The notes: generated by a model not told the origin, from the sequence alone. DNA of 48,803 bases from Planctomycetota bacterium (GCA_024275565.1 JAJRYY010000234.1:1-48803); one strand, 5' to 3'. Counted from the first letter of the stretch, positions 27,405 to 36,959 are shown. Program-made: numbers and translations.

Positions 27405-28954
27405 AGTGGACCGACATCCATCATCACAGCTTCAACAATCGACTGCGATCGCAGGAGCGCCAGGCTTGTCGCGATATCATCACCGAAATTATGGTCCTCT
27501 TCAGTATGGGGGATCGCCTGACGGATTGTGTTGTGGGCAGCACGCGGGCCTACCCCTGCTTTGAGCGGCAGGCGATAGTCCAACGCCTGCGCCGCGCACA
27601 TCTGCTCGATCGCGAGTACCGTTTCGAGACTGTTCATCACCAGCCACGCTTTGGTCGCAGCCGTCGCACCCATACTCACATGGTCCTCCTGCCCGAGCGA
27701 CGTGGGGATGCTGTCGACGCTGGCGGGATGGGCGAGAATCTTCCCTTCGCTCACCAGAGCAGCCGACGTGTAATGTGGAAGCATAAAACCACTGTTCAGC
27801 CCGGTATTTTTCATGAGCAGAACAGGAAGTTCATCGTGACCACTGAGCAGGAGATAGGTCCGGCGTTCGGAGATACTGGAAAACTCAGCCAACCCGATCG
27901 CAAGGTAGTCCAGAGCATATGCAAGAGACTGCCCGTGGAAATTTCCACCACTGATGGCTGACCCGTCTTCGAAAATGACGGGGTTGTCCGTGACCGAGTT
28001 GATCTCACGTTCGACAATATCGGTCGCGTGCTGAATGACGTCGCGGGATGCACCGTGGACCTGCGGGACGCAACGCAGCGAATAGGGGTCTTGTACTTTT
28101 GTGCAATGCTTGTGGGATTCGAGGATTTCGCTGTCAGCCATCATCGCGCGAAAATTCCGCGCCACGCTGATCGCACCGGGATGCGGGCGAAGCTCGTGCA
28201 GACGCGGATCGAACGGTTTGATGCTACCACGCAGCGCATCAAGCGACATCGATGCAACAATATCAGCATGTTTTGCAGCATGGCGAGAGCGAACAAGAAT
28301 AGCCACCGCATAAGCGCTCATGAACTGCGTCCCATTGATGAGGGCAAGTCCTTCCTTGGCGCCAAGCGTGATCGTGGGAATATCGCATTGAGCAAAGACG
28401 TCGGCAGCTGGTCGCACTTCACCCTGAAATCGAACCCTGCCCTCGCCAATGAGCGGAAGCACAAGGTGCGCCAAAGGAGCAAGATCGCCACTGGCTCCAA
28501 GCGACCCCTGCCTGGGGACGATGGGCAGTATGTCATGGTTGAGCATGTTGACGAGCGTTTCGACGGTTCTGCGCGTGACACCACTATGCCCCTGCGAAAG
28601 ACCGAGGATTTTCAGCAGCAGCATGAACCGGACAATATCGTCCGGCGTCGATTCACCCACGCCCACCGCATGGGAGCGTATCAGATTGTGTTGCAGTGTA
28701 TCCAGGTCAGCCAGGTCAATGTGCTTGTTGCACAGGTGCCCAAAACCGGTATTCACACCATAAACCGTCTCACCGCCAGCCACAATCTGCTCGACGATCC
28801 GCCGCGAGGCTTCTATACGCGACCAGACCGCATCGTCAATTTCCAAGTGGACGGGTCGCCCGAAGAGCGATTCGAGATCAACCAGGGTCAGTCGCTGCCC
28901 GCTGAGACGAAGCGTGACGGGCTTGCTATGTTTGTGCGTATTATGCTCGTTCAT
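27401..28954 (-). CDS. hutH: Histidine ammonia-lyase
   Basis: Converts histidine to urocanate. The MIO cofactor triad is in GSLGASGDLAPLAH (about 150). Other blocks: YGVNTGFGHL (55-75 region), LIRSHAVGVG, QDPYSLRCVPQVHGA, and NPVIFEDGSAISGGNFHGQ. 517 residues, normal length. The -10 box lies so close to ATG 28954 that the transcript is probably leaderless. The last residues and TAG stop lie in a REP arm, so the C-terminus may have been reshaped by repeat insertion. It heads hutH-hutU. Confidence 0.97.
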   Translation of the reverse strand: MNEHNTHKHSKPVTLRLSGQRLTLVDLESLFGRPVHLEIDDAVWSRIEASRRIVEQIVAGGETVYGVNTGFGHLCNKHIDLADLDTLQHNLIRSHAVGVGESTPDDIVRFMLLLKILGLSQGHSGVTRRTVETLVNMLNHDILPIVPRQGSLGASGDLAPLAHLVLPLIGEGRVRFQGEVRPAADVFAQCDIPTITLGAKEGLALINGTQFMSAYAVAILVRSRHAAKHADIVASMSLDALRGSIKPFDPRLHELRPHPGAISVARNFRAMMADSEILESHKHCTKVQDPYSLRCVPQVHGASRDVIQHATDIVEREINSVTDNPVIFEDGSAISGGNFHGQSLAYALDYLAIGLAEFSSISERRTYLLLSGHDELPVLLMKNTGLNSGFMLPHYTSAALVSEGKILAHPASVDSIPTSLGQEDHVSMGATAATKAWLVMNSLETVLAIEQMCAAQALDYRLPLKAGVGPRAAHNTIRQAIPHTEEDHNFGDDIATSLALLRSQSIVEAVMMDVGPL

Positions 28955-28962
28955 AACCGGGG

Positions 28963-28989
28963 ATTATAGCAAGTCATCGCCAATCTCAA
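28963..28989 (-). promoter_or_regulatory. hutH promoter predicting a leaderless transcript
   Basis: On the minus strand, TTGAGA, a 15-base spacer and TGC-TATAAT (extended -10), with only eight bases (CCCCGGTT) to the ATG. Transcription would start at or within a few bases of the start codon. No Shine-Dalgarno site is present. Confidence 0.6.
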
Positions 28990-29516
28990 CACACATCAGA
29001 AACGCACCACGGCGGTCAGCCGAACCTGTGCATCACCCGCATCAAACATGCCACGTTTGCCGATCTCGATCAGGACGCCGATGCTGATTTGCAAGATTTC
29101 GATTTGTTCCTGCCTGCCTTTTTGTCCGACTGGGATGGGGGACGCATTCCATTCTCACTGCAAGTCCTGCTGGGGCATACAGGGCAGCTTTGTGGCCATC
29201 AATTCGGTCAGACCCGCATCGGCGGAAGCCCCACCCTGTCTGAGATAAGCCACATTCACTCTCCCGGAGCGTTTGGTGAATGCGATGGTAGAGCTTATAT
29301 TATCGGGTTATTCGAAGGGACGGCGGATGGGACCTGCCCAAATTGAATGGAGCTGTTTCTCTGGTGTCCGCTCCCTTCAGGCTCCTGCATTTGTCGCCTT
29401 CGGGTTACGGCCTGGAAAAAAAACGCCAATAAAGTGACGAAACGTTATGATAGCAGGACGGCGGGCGAAGTCCGCCCTGCAAGCAGCGTGTCCCCGGCAG
29501 TGAGGTACTTGGATCC
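28990..29516. other. Spacer with decayed dockerin-like and repeat fragments
   Basis: No intact gene. The plus-strand frame around 29035-29110 encodes DLDQDADADLQDFDLFLPAF, a type-I dockerin-like or EF-hand-like stretch without a start. It is probably the tail of a lost secreted protein. Near 29352-29420 lies a worn copy of the CTCTGGTGTCCGCTCCCTT repeat also seen at 1564-1590. Confidence 0.4.
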
Positions 29517-31646
29517 ATGTCTCGTACAGTGATATTGCTCGCGATTGGTTTGGTGGGGTCGATGGTCTCGATTCTTGCTGCTCAGGAAGCTGCGGATGTT
29601 CCTTCAGGGGATTCGTCCGGGGATGGGCTTGTGAATCCGCTGGTTGCCAAGCAGGAGATGATCCGGGATCGGCTTGCGCGGTTGGAGGATCGGATGTTTC
29701 GCCTGCGTGAAACACTTCTTGAGGATGAGCCGGAGAACGCGGACAAACTAGCGCTGGCTTTGAAGAGGACGGGTGAGCTTGGCGTTCGGGACCGGGTTGA
29801 TTCGCTGCTGGAATCTTTGCGGGATGGATCGCGCTTGCAGGAGGCTACCGAGACTCAGGGGAAGCTGTTGAAGGATTTCGAGGCGCTTCTGGAGACGCTG
29901 ACAGAGCGGAGCAGCGATGAGGAAGCCCGGCAGCAGGAGGTGGCGAGGCTTGAAGAATTAAAGGGCCAACTGAATGATCTAATTGAGAGTCAGGAGGACT
30001 TGCGGGACAAGACTGGGAATACTGCGGATGGTGGGAAGCGTGCGGCTGCTCTGAGGCAGGCGATCGAGCGTGTGAATGAGTTGCTGGAGCGGCAGGCTGC
30101 TGTTCAGAAGGCGACTCAGGCTGGCGAAGCCGGTGAAACTGGAGAAGATGGGAAATCAGGGGAATCTGGGAAAGCTGATGGCGCCAAGTCGGATGCACTT
30201 GCTGACAGGCAGGGTGAGATTGGGGGTTCTGCGGAGCGGTTGGCTGAGGATGTGCAGAATCTGGAGGTTGGGTCGCAGGGTGGATCTCCGTCCGGGCAAG
30301 ATGGTCAGGGTGAAGGGCAGGGTGGTGGTGAGGGGCAGGGTGGTGAGTCGTCGGCGTCTTCGGATATAGAGTCTGCGGCTGAGGCTATGGGGAGTGCTGA
30401 GGAGAAGCTGGCTGATGGGGACAGGGAGTCGGCGGTTGAGGATCAGAAGAAGGCTGCTGAGGATTTGCGTCGTGCGCGTCAGAAGCTTGAGGAGGTTTTG
30501 AAGAATCTGGAGGCGGATTCTCAGCCGGAGCAGTTGGCTGAGGCGCAGCGGAAGGTCTCCGAGCAGGCGAAGAAGCTGGCTGAGCAGATGGGCAGCCAGA
30601 AAAGCGGTGAGCAAGGTGGGGAACAGGGGGGTGAGCAGGGTGGAGAACAGGGGGGCGAGCAAGGCGGAGAGCAGGGTGGTCAGCAAGGGGGTGAACAGGG
30701 TGGGGAGCAGGGCGGTCAACAGGGCGGACAGCAAGGTGGGGAACAGGGTGGTCAGCAGGGTGGACAACAAGGTGGCGAGCAAGGTGGACAGCAGGGTGGC
30801 CAACAGGATGGTGGTCAGCAGGATCAGCCATCCACGCCTGGTCAGGAGCAGGTTGAGCGGGCAGAGGATCAGATGGATGAGGCGATCGAGGATCTTGACG
30901 GGGAATCGTTGCGGGAGGCCACTGAGGATCAGGATGAGGCATTGGCTGAGTTGCAGGATGCGATGGCTGAGATTGAGGAAGCGCTTCGTCAGCTTCGACA
31001 GGAGGAGCAGGAGGAGGTTTTGCGTGACCTTGAGGGTCGCTTCCGTGCGATGTTGATTGCTCAGTTGGACATCAACAAGGGGACGGTCGACGTACACGCT
31101 ATTGGTGTTGATGCTTTTAAGCGTGCGGAGTATTTGCGTGTGGCTGAGCTTGCAGATGGTCAGAAAAGTCTTGGTCATGATGCTGCGACCTGCCTGCATG
31201 TTTTGGATGAGGAGGGGAGTACGGTTGTTTTTCCGTCGATTTTGCGGCAGCTTTCCGAGGATATGTATACGGTGTCCGAGCGATTGCAGAAGGTGAATGT
31301 CGGGATTTTGACGCAGACGCTGGAGGATGAGATTGCATCGACGCTGGAGGAGTTGATCGGTGCGATTGAGAAGGCACAGAAGGAGATGGAAGATCAGCAG
31401 CAGCAGGGTCAGCAGAGTCCTCCGTCCGATGAAGATCAGCCGTTGCTGCCTCCGTCTGCGGAGTTGAAGCTGCTTCGCGCTCAGCAGGTTCGCGTTCACA
31501 AGCGGACGGATGTGATTGACGATGCTCGGGCGGCGGAGGCAGAGTCGCTTGAGGATATTCGTGATGCGATTGGGAAATTGACGCAGCGGCAGCGTGATAT
31601 TGCTGAGATTGCGGCGGAGATGCGCCGGTTGGAGGAGGGTGGGTAA
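29517..31646 (+). CDS. Exported coiled-coil protein with a GG(E/Q)Q repeat belt
   Basis: 709 residues. A signal peptide (1-22, ends LAAQ) is followed by long charged coiled coils to about 200, a Gly/Glu/Ser-rich linker, and more coiled coil (290-360). Then come about 17 copies of GGEQ or GGQQ (residues 363-438). The C-terminal half is helical (EDQMDEAIEDLDGESL, LRQLRQEEQEEVLRDL) and ends with a coiled tail. Its role is not recognised; size and layout recall the DUF4175-like coiled-coil proteins near Bat/aerotolerance genes (weak inference). It heads the six-gene operon; its TAA overlaps the next ATG (TAATG). Confidence 0.78.
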   Translation: MSRTVILLAIGLVGSMVSILAAQEAADVPSGDSSGDGLVNPLVAKQEMIRDRLARLEDRMFRLRETLLEDEPENADKLALALKRTGELGVRDRVDSLLESLRDGSRLQEATETQGKLLKDFEALLETLTERSSDEEARQQEVARLEELKGQLNDLIESQEDLRDKTGNTADGGKRAAALRQAIERVNELLERQAAVQKATQAGEAGETGEDGKSGESGKADGAKSDALADRQGEIGGSAERLAEDVQNLEVGSQGGSPSGQDGQGEGQGGGEGQGGESSASSDIESAAEAMGSAEEKLADGDRESAVEDQKKAAEDLRRARQKLEEVLKNLEADSQPEQLAEAQRKVSEQAKKLAEQMGSQKSGEQGGEQGGEQGGEQGGEQGGEQGGQQGGEQGGEQGGQQGGQQGGEQGGQQGGQQGGEQGGQQGGQQDGGQQDQPSTPGQEQVERAEDQMDEAIEDLDGESLREATEDQDEALAELQDAMAEIEEALRQLRQEEQEEVLRDLEGRFRAMLIAQLDINKGTVDVHAIGVDAFKRAEYLRVAELADGQKSLGHDAATCLHVLDEEGSTVVFPSILRQLSEDMYTVSERLQKVNVGILTQTLEDEIASTLEELIGAIEKAQKEMEDQQQQGQQSPPSDEDQPLLPPSAELKLLRAQQVRVHKRTDVIDDARAAEAESLEDIRDAIGKLTQRQRDIAEIAAEMRRLEEGG
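30604..30831 (+). repeat. 12-bp coding minisatellite GGTGGNSAGCAG
   Basis: About 17 tandem 12-bp units coding Gly-Gly-(Glu/Gln)-Gln. Third-position differences and the first base of codon 3 (G or C) vary between units, so the array is old enough to have diverged yet kept in frame. Confidence 0.9.
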
Positions 31647-32890
31647 TGTTGACTCCCAGAACAGGAACAATGTGTGACGTGATTGGCGGAATTGGATCGT
31701 CGTTTGTCATGATGCTCCGGCAGTTCCTTCGAAAAGCACACTGGCGGACAAGCCGCCAGTGGCACCCTCGAATTGGAGAGTGGTATTTCCGAATTGGTTT
31801 TCGGCGGAATCGTTACGCTTCTCTTGTATGCGGTTCGGCAGGAGCCTCACGCTTCCGGAAAGGTTCCTCGCAAGCACGGTTTCGGATTAGTGTCACTGCT
31901 GTGGTGTTCTCTTTGCTTTTTGTGTCGCCGGTTTTTGCGTCGGATGATGATGAGGTGCTTCGTGCGTTTCTCGATCATGTGCAGTATAGCAAGTCGATTC
32001 CTGCGAAGACGAAGGAGATTGTGTCGAAAGAGGCGCGTGATCGTGGTGATGAGTCTGCGAGTGATTTTTTGATCGAGGCGATGGCGTTGTTGTCGCCACC
32101 GTTTCTGCAGGGTCTTGATGCTTATGATGCAGAGGATTATCCGAAAGTGATTTCGGAGATGAAGAAGGCTGCTGGTGGTGACGATCCGTTTGTGGCTGCC
32201 AATGCCCGTGCGTTTGTGGTGAAGAGTCTTGCTGAGCAGGACAAGCTTGAGGAAGCTTTGGAGCAGGTGACGCCGCTTGTTGCGGATGAGAATGCGTTGG
32301 ACCTTCACACCTATTTTGCGGCGGAGATGCTGTATATCAAGGGGTATGCGGAGCTTCAGACGTTGCATTATTCTGAGGCGGGTCGGACGCTGCGGACGAT
32401 GATCGAGCGGTATCCGGAGGCTGCGAGTCGATTGCGGGTGACTGCGCGTCAGATGCTTGCAGAGCTAGGTCGTCGCGAGCCGGATAAGATTGGTGATGTG
32501 ACGGATTTGATGGTGTATGCAGCCCGTCGGTTGGGGAATTCTGATACGGGAGATCGTGTGCAGGATCAGCAGCAGCGTGCGATTGATCTTCTGGATGCGC
32601 TGATCGAGGAGGCTGAGGATAACGAGCAGAGTTCGAGCAGTGGTGGTGGGTCTGGGAGTGGGAAGGGTCAGAGTCAGCCACAGTCTCCGATGCAGGATTC
32701 TCAACTGCCGGGTGGTTCTGCTCAGGAGGGTTATTTGCGTACGACGCGTCAGGCAAAACCGGGTGAGGCGTGGGGTGCGATGCCAGCTTCTGAGCGGAAG
32801 CGGATCTTGCAGTCGTTGCGTGACAGTTTTACGTCGCGCTATCGGTCGCTTGTGGAACAGTATTATCAGGAACTGTCGAAGGAACCTTAG
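31646..32890 (+). CDS. TPR-like exported protein, second gene of the HtrA operon
   Basis: 414 residues. ATG 31646 overlaps the previous stop and has GGAGGAGGG upstream, so translation is coupled. The first 80 residues are odd: they include a REP-like palindrome in frame (31737-31767, coding around HWRTSRQWHP). Only then comes a hydrophobic export segment ISVTAVVFSLLFVSPVFA. The body has helical pair repeats (DAYDAEDYPKVISEMKKAAG, DLHTYFAAEMLYIKGYAELQ). The tail, with SLVEQYYQELSK, recalls ends of planctomycete Bat-type proteins. A start closer to 31888 is possible if the leader is not translated. It ends in TAG directly before, and in frame with, the next ATG. Confidence 0.7.
   Translation: MLTPRTGTMCDVIGGIGSSFVMMLRQFLRKAHWRTSRQWHPRIGEWYFRIGFRRNRYASLVCGSAGASRFRKGSSQARFRISVTAVVFSLLFVSPVFASDDDEVLRAFLDHVQYSKSIPAKTKEIVSKEARDRGDESASDFLIEAMALLSPPFLQGLDAYDAEDYPKVISEMKKAAGGDDPFVAANARAFVVKSLAEQDKLEEALEQVTPLVADENALDLHTYFAAEMLYIKGYAELQTLHYSEAGRTLRTMIERYPEAASRLRVTARQMLAELGRREPDKIGDVTDLMVYAARRLGNSDTGDRVQDQQQRAIDLLDALIEEAEDNEQSSSSGGGSGSGKGQSQPQSPMQDSQLPGGSAQEGYLRTTRQAKPGEAWGAMPASERKRILQSLRDSFTSRYRSLVEQYYQELSKEP
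31737..31767. repeat. REP-like palindrome, single copy inside the TPR gene leader
   Basis: Core ACTGGCGGACAAGCCGCCAG followed by TGGCACCC. The same core occurs twice in inverted order at 36989-37059. Confidence 0.85.
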
Positions 32891-34168
32891 ATGTTGCGTC
32901 GGATGGTGGTGCTAACGGTATTGTTTGTGATGGGTGGGTTCTGCGGGACCATCATGGCGGGTGGTCCGCGCGTTGAGGTTGAGCGGATTGACGGATCCCG
33001 GGTGCGGGGTGTGTTTGCGGGTGCGACGGAATCGGGCGTGAGCGTTGTGGTTGATGGTGTGTCTTCGGAGACGTCTTTTCATGCGCTTCGCTCGTTGCGT
33101 TTTTCTGGGATGAAATTACCTGCGGATCGTCGCGTGCGTGATCGTGATAGGCAGCAGGCGTTTTACTTTGACGCTGGCGGCCATGTGTCTGGAACGATGT
33201 TGCGTGAGGCGGATGAAGCGATTGTTGCGGAATTGTCGTTCGGTGGTGGTCGTGAGAAAAAAGAAGATGACGGGGTTGAGGGTGGCGTTACGATGCCATT
33301 TTCGTCGCTGTCGGGGATATGGTTCGGTGGTGAGAAAACGCCGGTTGGCGGGCGTGCGATGTTTGATGAGTTTCGTGCGAATCGTCTTGCGGGCAAAGAT
33401 ATTTTGATCACGGTTCGTGACGGGCAGCTTGGGAATATCCGTGGTGGTCTGCTCGGGTTAGGGCCGAAGGGTGGTCGGATCTGGTACAACCGCAAGGAGC
33501 GTCGGTTCAAGCTGGATCAGGTGGTGGCGATCGTGTTTGGGACGGGTGTGTCGGATGATCGGTCGTGGGGGTCGAAACTTGAGATGGCTGATGGTTCGCT
33601 GTTGCCGGGGCGTATATTGGGCGGTTCTGCGGATCGCGTTGAGGTTGAGACGCCGTTTGCTGAGCATCTGTCGATCCCGCTTGATGGGGTGCGGGGTATT
33701 CATTTTGACAGTGATCGTGTTGCATATCTGAGCGAGATGACGCCGGTACGCCAGGAGGCGACCGGGTTGTTGCTCGATCCGATGGCTGCAAAATTTGACT
33801 TGAATGCGGCGAACGGTCCGTTGGTGCTGGATGGTAAGCTGTATGCGCGTGGGATCGGGTCGCATAGTCGCAGTGAGATCGAGTTTGCGATTGGTGGTGA
33901 TTATGAGACGTTTGCAGCCATGATCGGGATTGATGATTCGGTGCGTCCGCATGGGAGCGTGGTGTTCAAGGTGCTGGGAGATGGTGCGGAGTTGTTCGAT
34001 AGCGGGACGGTGACGGGTGGTACGCGTGGGCAATTGATACGGGTTGATATACGCGGTGTTCGGCGATTGACGCTGCTGGTAGAGATGGCAGACGCGATGG
34101 AGCTTGGCGATCAGGCTGACTGGTGTGATGCGCGGTTGATTCGACCTGCTCCGGGCGTGGAACAATGA
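32891..34168 (+). CDS. Secreted NPCBM-domain protein
   Basis: 425 residues. A signal peptide (1-23) is followed by beta-rich repeats in which a (R/G)V-x-G-x(5)-V-x-V pattern recurs (VERIDGSRVRGVF, LEMADGSLLPGRILGG). The C-terminal 150 residues match the NPCBM carbohydrate-binding module: KLYARGIGSHSRSEIEF, FAAMIGIDDSVRPHGSVVF, and QADWCDARLI. This points to a cell-wall or glycan partner. ATG 32891 directly follows the TAG of the TPR gene with AAGGA upstream. Its TGA overlaps the HtrA gene start (ATGATGA). Confidence 0.8.
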   Translation: MLRRMVVLTVLFVMGGFCGTIMAGGPRVEVERIDGSRVRGVFAGATESGVSVVVDGVSSETSFHALRSLRFSGMKLPADRRVRDRDRQQAFYFDAGGHVSGTMLREADEAIVAELSFGGGREKKEDDGVEGGVTMPFSSLSGIWFGGEKTPVGGRAMFDEFRANRLAGKDILITVRDGQLGNIRGGLLGLGPKGGRIWYNRKERRFKLDQVVAIVFGTGVSDDRSWGSKLEMADGSLLPGRILGGSADRVEVETPFAEHLSIPLDGVRGIHFDSDRVAYLSEMTPVRQEATGLLLDPMAAKFDLNAANGPLVLDGKLYARGIGSHSRSEIEFAIGGDYETFAAMIGIDDSVRPHGSVVFKVLGDGAELFDSGTVTGGTRGQLIRVDIRGVRRLTLLVEMADAMELGDQADWCDARLIRPAPGVEQ

Positions 34169-35916
34169 TGAAACTCTCATTTATAGTGCCACTGTTTGTC
34201 ATTTTTGCAGGATTGGCGAATGACGTTCTGGGGCAGGGCGCTTCGGGGGGTGGTTCTCTCGACGAAGCCTTGAAGCTGGTGCGTGCTGACGAAGCCCATC
34301 GCGTCGAGGTGATTGAGCGGATTTCGCCATAGGTCGTCGCCATTCACGACGGCAGCAAGACTGGTCTGGGATCGGGCGTGCTGGTAGATGAGCGGGGGTA
34401 TGGGCTGACGAATTACCACGTTGTGATGAAGATGATGGCGGATCGGAAGGGGTATGGTGGTCTGAGCGACGGCGTGCTGTATGAGATGGAAGTTCTGGGG
34501 GTGGATATTACGGGCGATGTGGCGATGTTCCGGTTGAAGGGGAAGGATCGATTCCCGTTCGCCGAGCTGGGTGAATCGAGCGGTGTGGGCGTGGGCGATC
34601 CGGTGATTGTTGCGGGGAATCCGTTCATATTGGCCGTCGATTTCACGCCGACGATTACGACGGGCATTGTCACGGGGATCCATCGCTATCAGGGCGAGTC
34701 GGAAACGCTGGTGTATACCGATTGCATTCAGACAGACGCGGCCGTGAACCCTGGGAATTCGGGTGGTCCTCTGTTCGATGCGGATGGTCGTGTGATTGGG
34801 ATCAACGGTCGGATATCGGCTGAGATGCACCGATTCGCGCGTGGTCGGTTCAATGTCGGGTTGGGATACGCGATTGCGATGGATCAGATTCGACGGTTCA
34901 TACCGACGTTGCGAGCGGGGCTGATGGGGAAGCATGGGACGCTGGCTGCGACGGTGGTGGACGATATTGACCGGGTTATTTTCAACGAGATTTATGAGGA
35001 TTCACCTGCGTGGGATGCGGGGATACGCGTGGGGAATCGTCTGGTTCGGTTCGGGGGCGAGGAGATCGATTCTGCCAATGAATTCGCGAGTCGGATCGGA
35101 ACGTATCCGGCGGATTGGCCCGTGCCGGTGACGTATGCTGCTCAGGATCGCGTGGAGCATCGGGTGATCCGTCTGGAAGCGGTGTTGCCTCCGATTCGCG
35201 GGCAGTACCGGGTCGCGGAAGGTGCAAATCGTGACGCGATGCTGACGGTGATGCGGGCGGGGCAGGAAGCGGTTCTGGGGGGTGCGTTTTCAGCATCAGG
35301 GGGTGAGCGGTCTGGGGATCGTCCGGCGTCCTGGACATGGCGGGCGACGCGGACAGATGGTCGCGGGCGTGTGAGTCAATATCGCGTGACCGATAAGGTG
35401 AAGGAGGGTATTACGCGGGAACGGTTGGATGATTCGGGCAAGGTGGTGCGGACGATTGTATCACGCGGAGACGGGTTCATCGCGGTGGAAGGCGGTCGGG
35501 ATATCGAGCTATCGACTGAGGAATCGCTGGCGATGCTGGCGGGGCGGGCGATACGCTGGAAGCTGTTTGAGCGTGCAGAATCGTTGAGTCAGCACGGGGC
35601 GAAGCATGTGGGCAGTGACGCGCTGGTGCCGATCGACGGGGATGGAAAAGTCACGCATGAGCAGATGCTTGAGGCGATCGAGCTTCCGCTGTCGGAGGAC
35701 GTGACACTGCATATTGCGTTTGATCTGGAGACGCATCTGCCCGCTCGACTGGTGGCGACGGACATTCCGAGCGGGACCTCCGTAGAGATCGTTCTCAGCG
35801 ATTATCGTTCGTTTGACAGTGTCGCAGGCGCGGTGAACTGGCCTGCGCGGTGGCGGGTTCGTGGCGAGCGGTTGAGGTATGAGGAGTCGCTTGAAGATTT
35901 GGAGTGGACGCGGTGA
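34165..35916 (+). pseudogene. HtrA-like serine protease with intact triad and in-frame TAG at codon 56
   Basis: Read through TAG 34330-34332, the frame gives about 583 residues. It has a signal peptide (1-24), a trypsin-like domain with H85 (LTNYHVV), D118 (ITGDVAMF) and S199 (NPGNSGGPL), and a PDZ domain (about 255-345, EDSPAWDAGIRVGNRLVRFGGEEID). About 240 unfamiliar residues follow. TAG falls inside the conserved I-S-P-x-V-V-A-I block, where Ser is usual; TCG to TAG is one change. Starting after the TAG (ATG 34378) would lose the signal peptide and first strands, leaving no exported enzyme. Overlapping starts on both sides show it is a true operon member. It is a fresh nonsense allele, an assembly error or a read-through gene. 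Confidence 0.85.
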
Positions 35917-36959
35917 GGCGGGTTCTGGAATTAGCCTTAATGGTCGTGGCGGCTGTCGGTTCTGTTTCAGAGGCTGGCGGTGGTTTCGACCAAGCCATCG
36001 ACGCAGTCTCGACACGGGTGGTGAAGGTTTACGGCCTGAAAGCAGGACTGTCTGCCGGGTACGGAACAGGAACGCTGATTTCGGGCGATGGACTTGTGGT
36101 GACGACGTTTTCGCTGCTCCTGGATTCCGAGAATCTTCGAGTCGTGACACATGATGGCACTGTATATGGTGCGGACATGCTGGACATGAGTGAGGAACTC
36201 CAGCTTGCCCTGTTGCAGATGAAACCAAGGTCCGAGTATGACCGGCGCGGGAATCGTATCGTGGGCGACCCGATTGGAGCGGACACGTTCACATATTTTA
36301 CGCCGGGCGATTCACATGCAATGTATCCGGGTGCGTGGGTGCTGGCCGCCGGAAATCCGTTCAAAGTGTCCCAGGGGGCAGAGCCGATTTCAGTCACAGT
36401 CGGCGTGTTCAGCACGCGGACCCATCTGGACGCACGACGCAAGACCCGGGATTTTCCATATCGCGGCGAAGTCCTGGTCATCGACGCCATCACAAGCAAT
36501 CCCGGAGCCCCCGGCGGACCCCTGGTGAATCTGGACGGCGAATGGATAGGCCTGGTCGGTCGCGTTGTGGAATCAAAGAGGACGCATACAAATCTGAACT
36601 ACGCCCTGCCCGTGGAAACGGTCATGGACTACGTTCGATCTGTGACAGAGCAGGGGAGTGAAGAGGACGTTGCAACGATTGAGAAGGTTGAACCCTACCA
36701 TGGGATCAAGCTGTTCGAGATGGGGTATCAGAAGAACCTTGTGTATGTGGATCGCGTGAAGCGTCGCTCTCCTGCTAAAAAGGCAGGGTTGCGAAAGGAT
36801 GATCTCATTGTGTCGATTGCGGGTCGAAGCGTGCGCGACAGTCAGACGTTTCACGCGATCATGCGGGAATACAAGCCCGGAGACAAGGTGGATATCGTCG
36901 TCATTCGAGATGAAAAACTGCACAACCTGTCGCTCATTCCAGAGGAGCCGCGAGAATGA
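35913..36959 (+). CDS. HtrA-like pseudoprotease 1 (triad lost) with PDZ domain
   Basis: 348 residues with a signal peptide, trypsin-like fold and C-terminal PDZ (RRSPAKKAGLRKDDLIVSIAGRSV). All three catalytic positions are replaced by my alignment: the His block reads LVVTTFSLLL (His to Ser), the Asp block LQLALLQ (Asp to Gln), and the Ser block NPGAPGGPL (Ser to Pro). The scaffold is kept (GYGTGTLISGDGLV, AGNPF), so it is a dead enzyme fold, not random decay. GTG 35913 overlaps the previous TGA (GTGA); a GTG at 35904 is also in frame. Its TGA overlaps the next ATG. It probably binds or regulates peptides or the active protease (inference). Confidence 0.8.
   Translation: MRRVLELALMVVAAVGSVSEAGGGFDQAIDAVSTRVVKVYGLKAGLSAGYGTGTLISGDGLVVTTFSLLLDSENLRVVTHDGTVYGADMLDMSEELQLALLQMKPRSEYDRRGNRIVGDPIGADTFTYFTPGDSHAMYPGAWVLAAGNPFKVSQGAEPISVTVGVFSTRTHLDARRKTRDFPYRGEVLVIDAITSNPGAPGGPLVNLDGEWIGLVGRVVESKRTHTNLNYALPVETVMDYVRSVTEQGSEEDVATIEKVEPYHGIKLFEMGYQKNLVYVDRVKRRSPAKKAGLRKDDLIVSIAGRSVRDSQTFHAIMREYKPGDKVDIVVIRDEKLHNLSLIPEEPRE

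Noticed and set aside
30156..31670. 504-codon minus-strand frame opposite the GG(E/Q)Q gene
   Set aside because: Leu/Arg/Thr-rich antisense of a biased coding sequence; the plus frame has signal peptide, RBS and operon overlaps.
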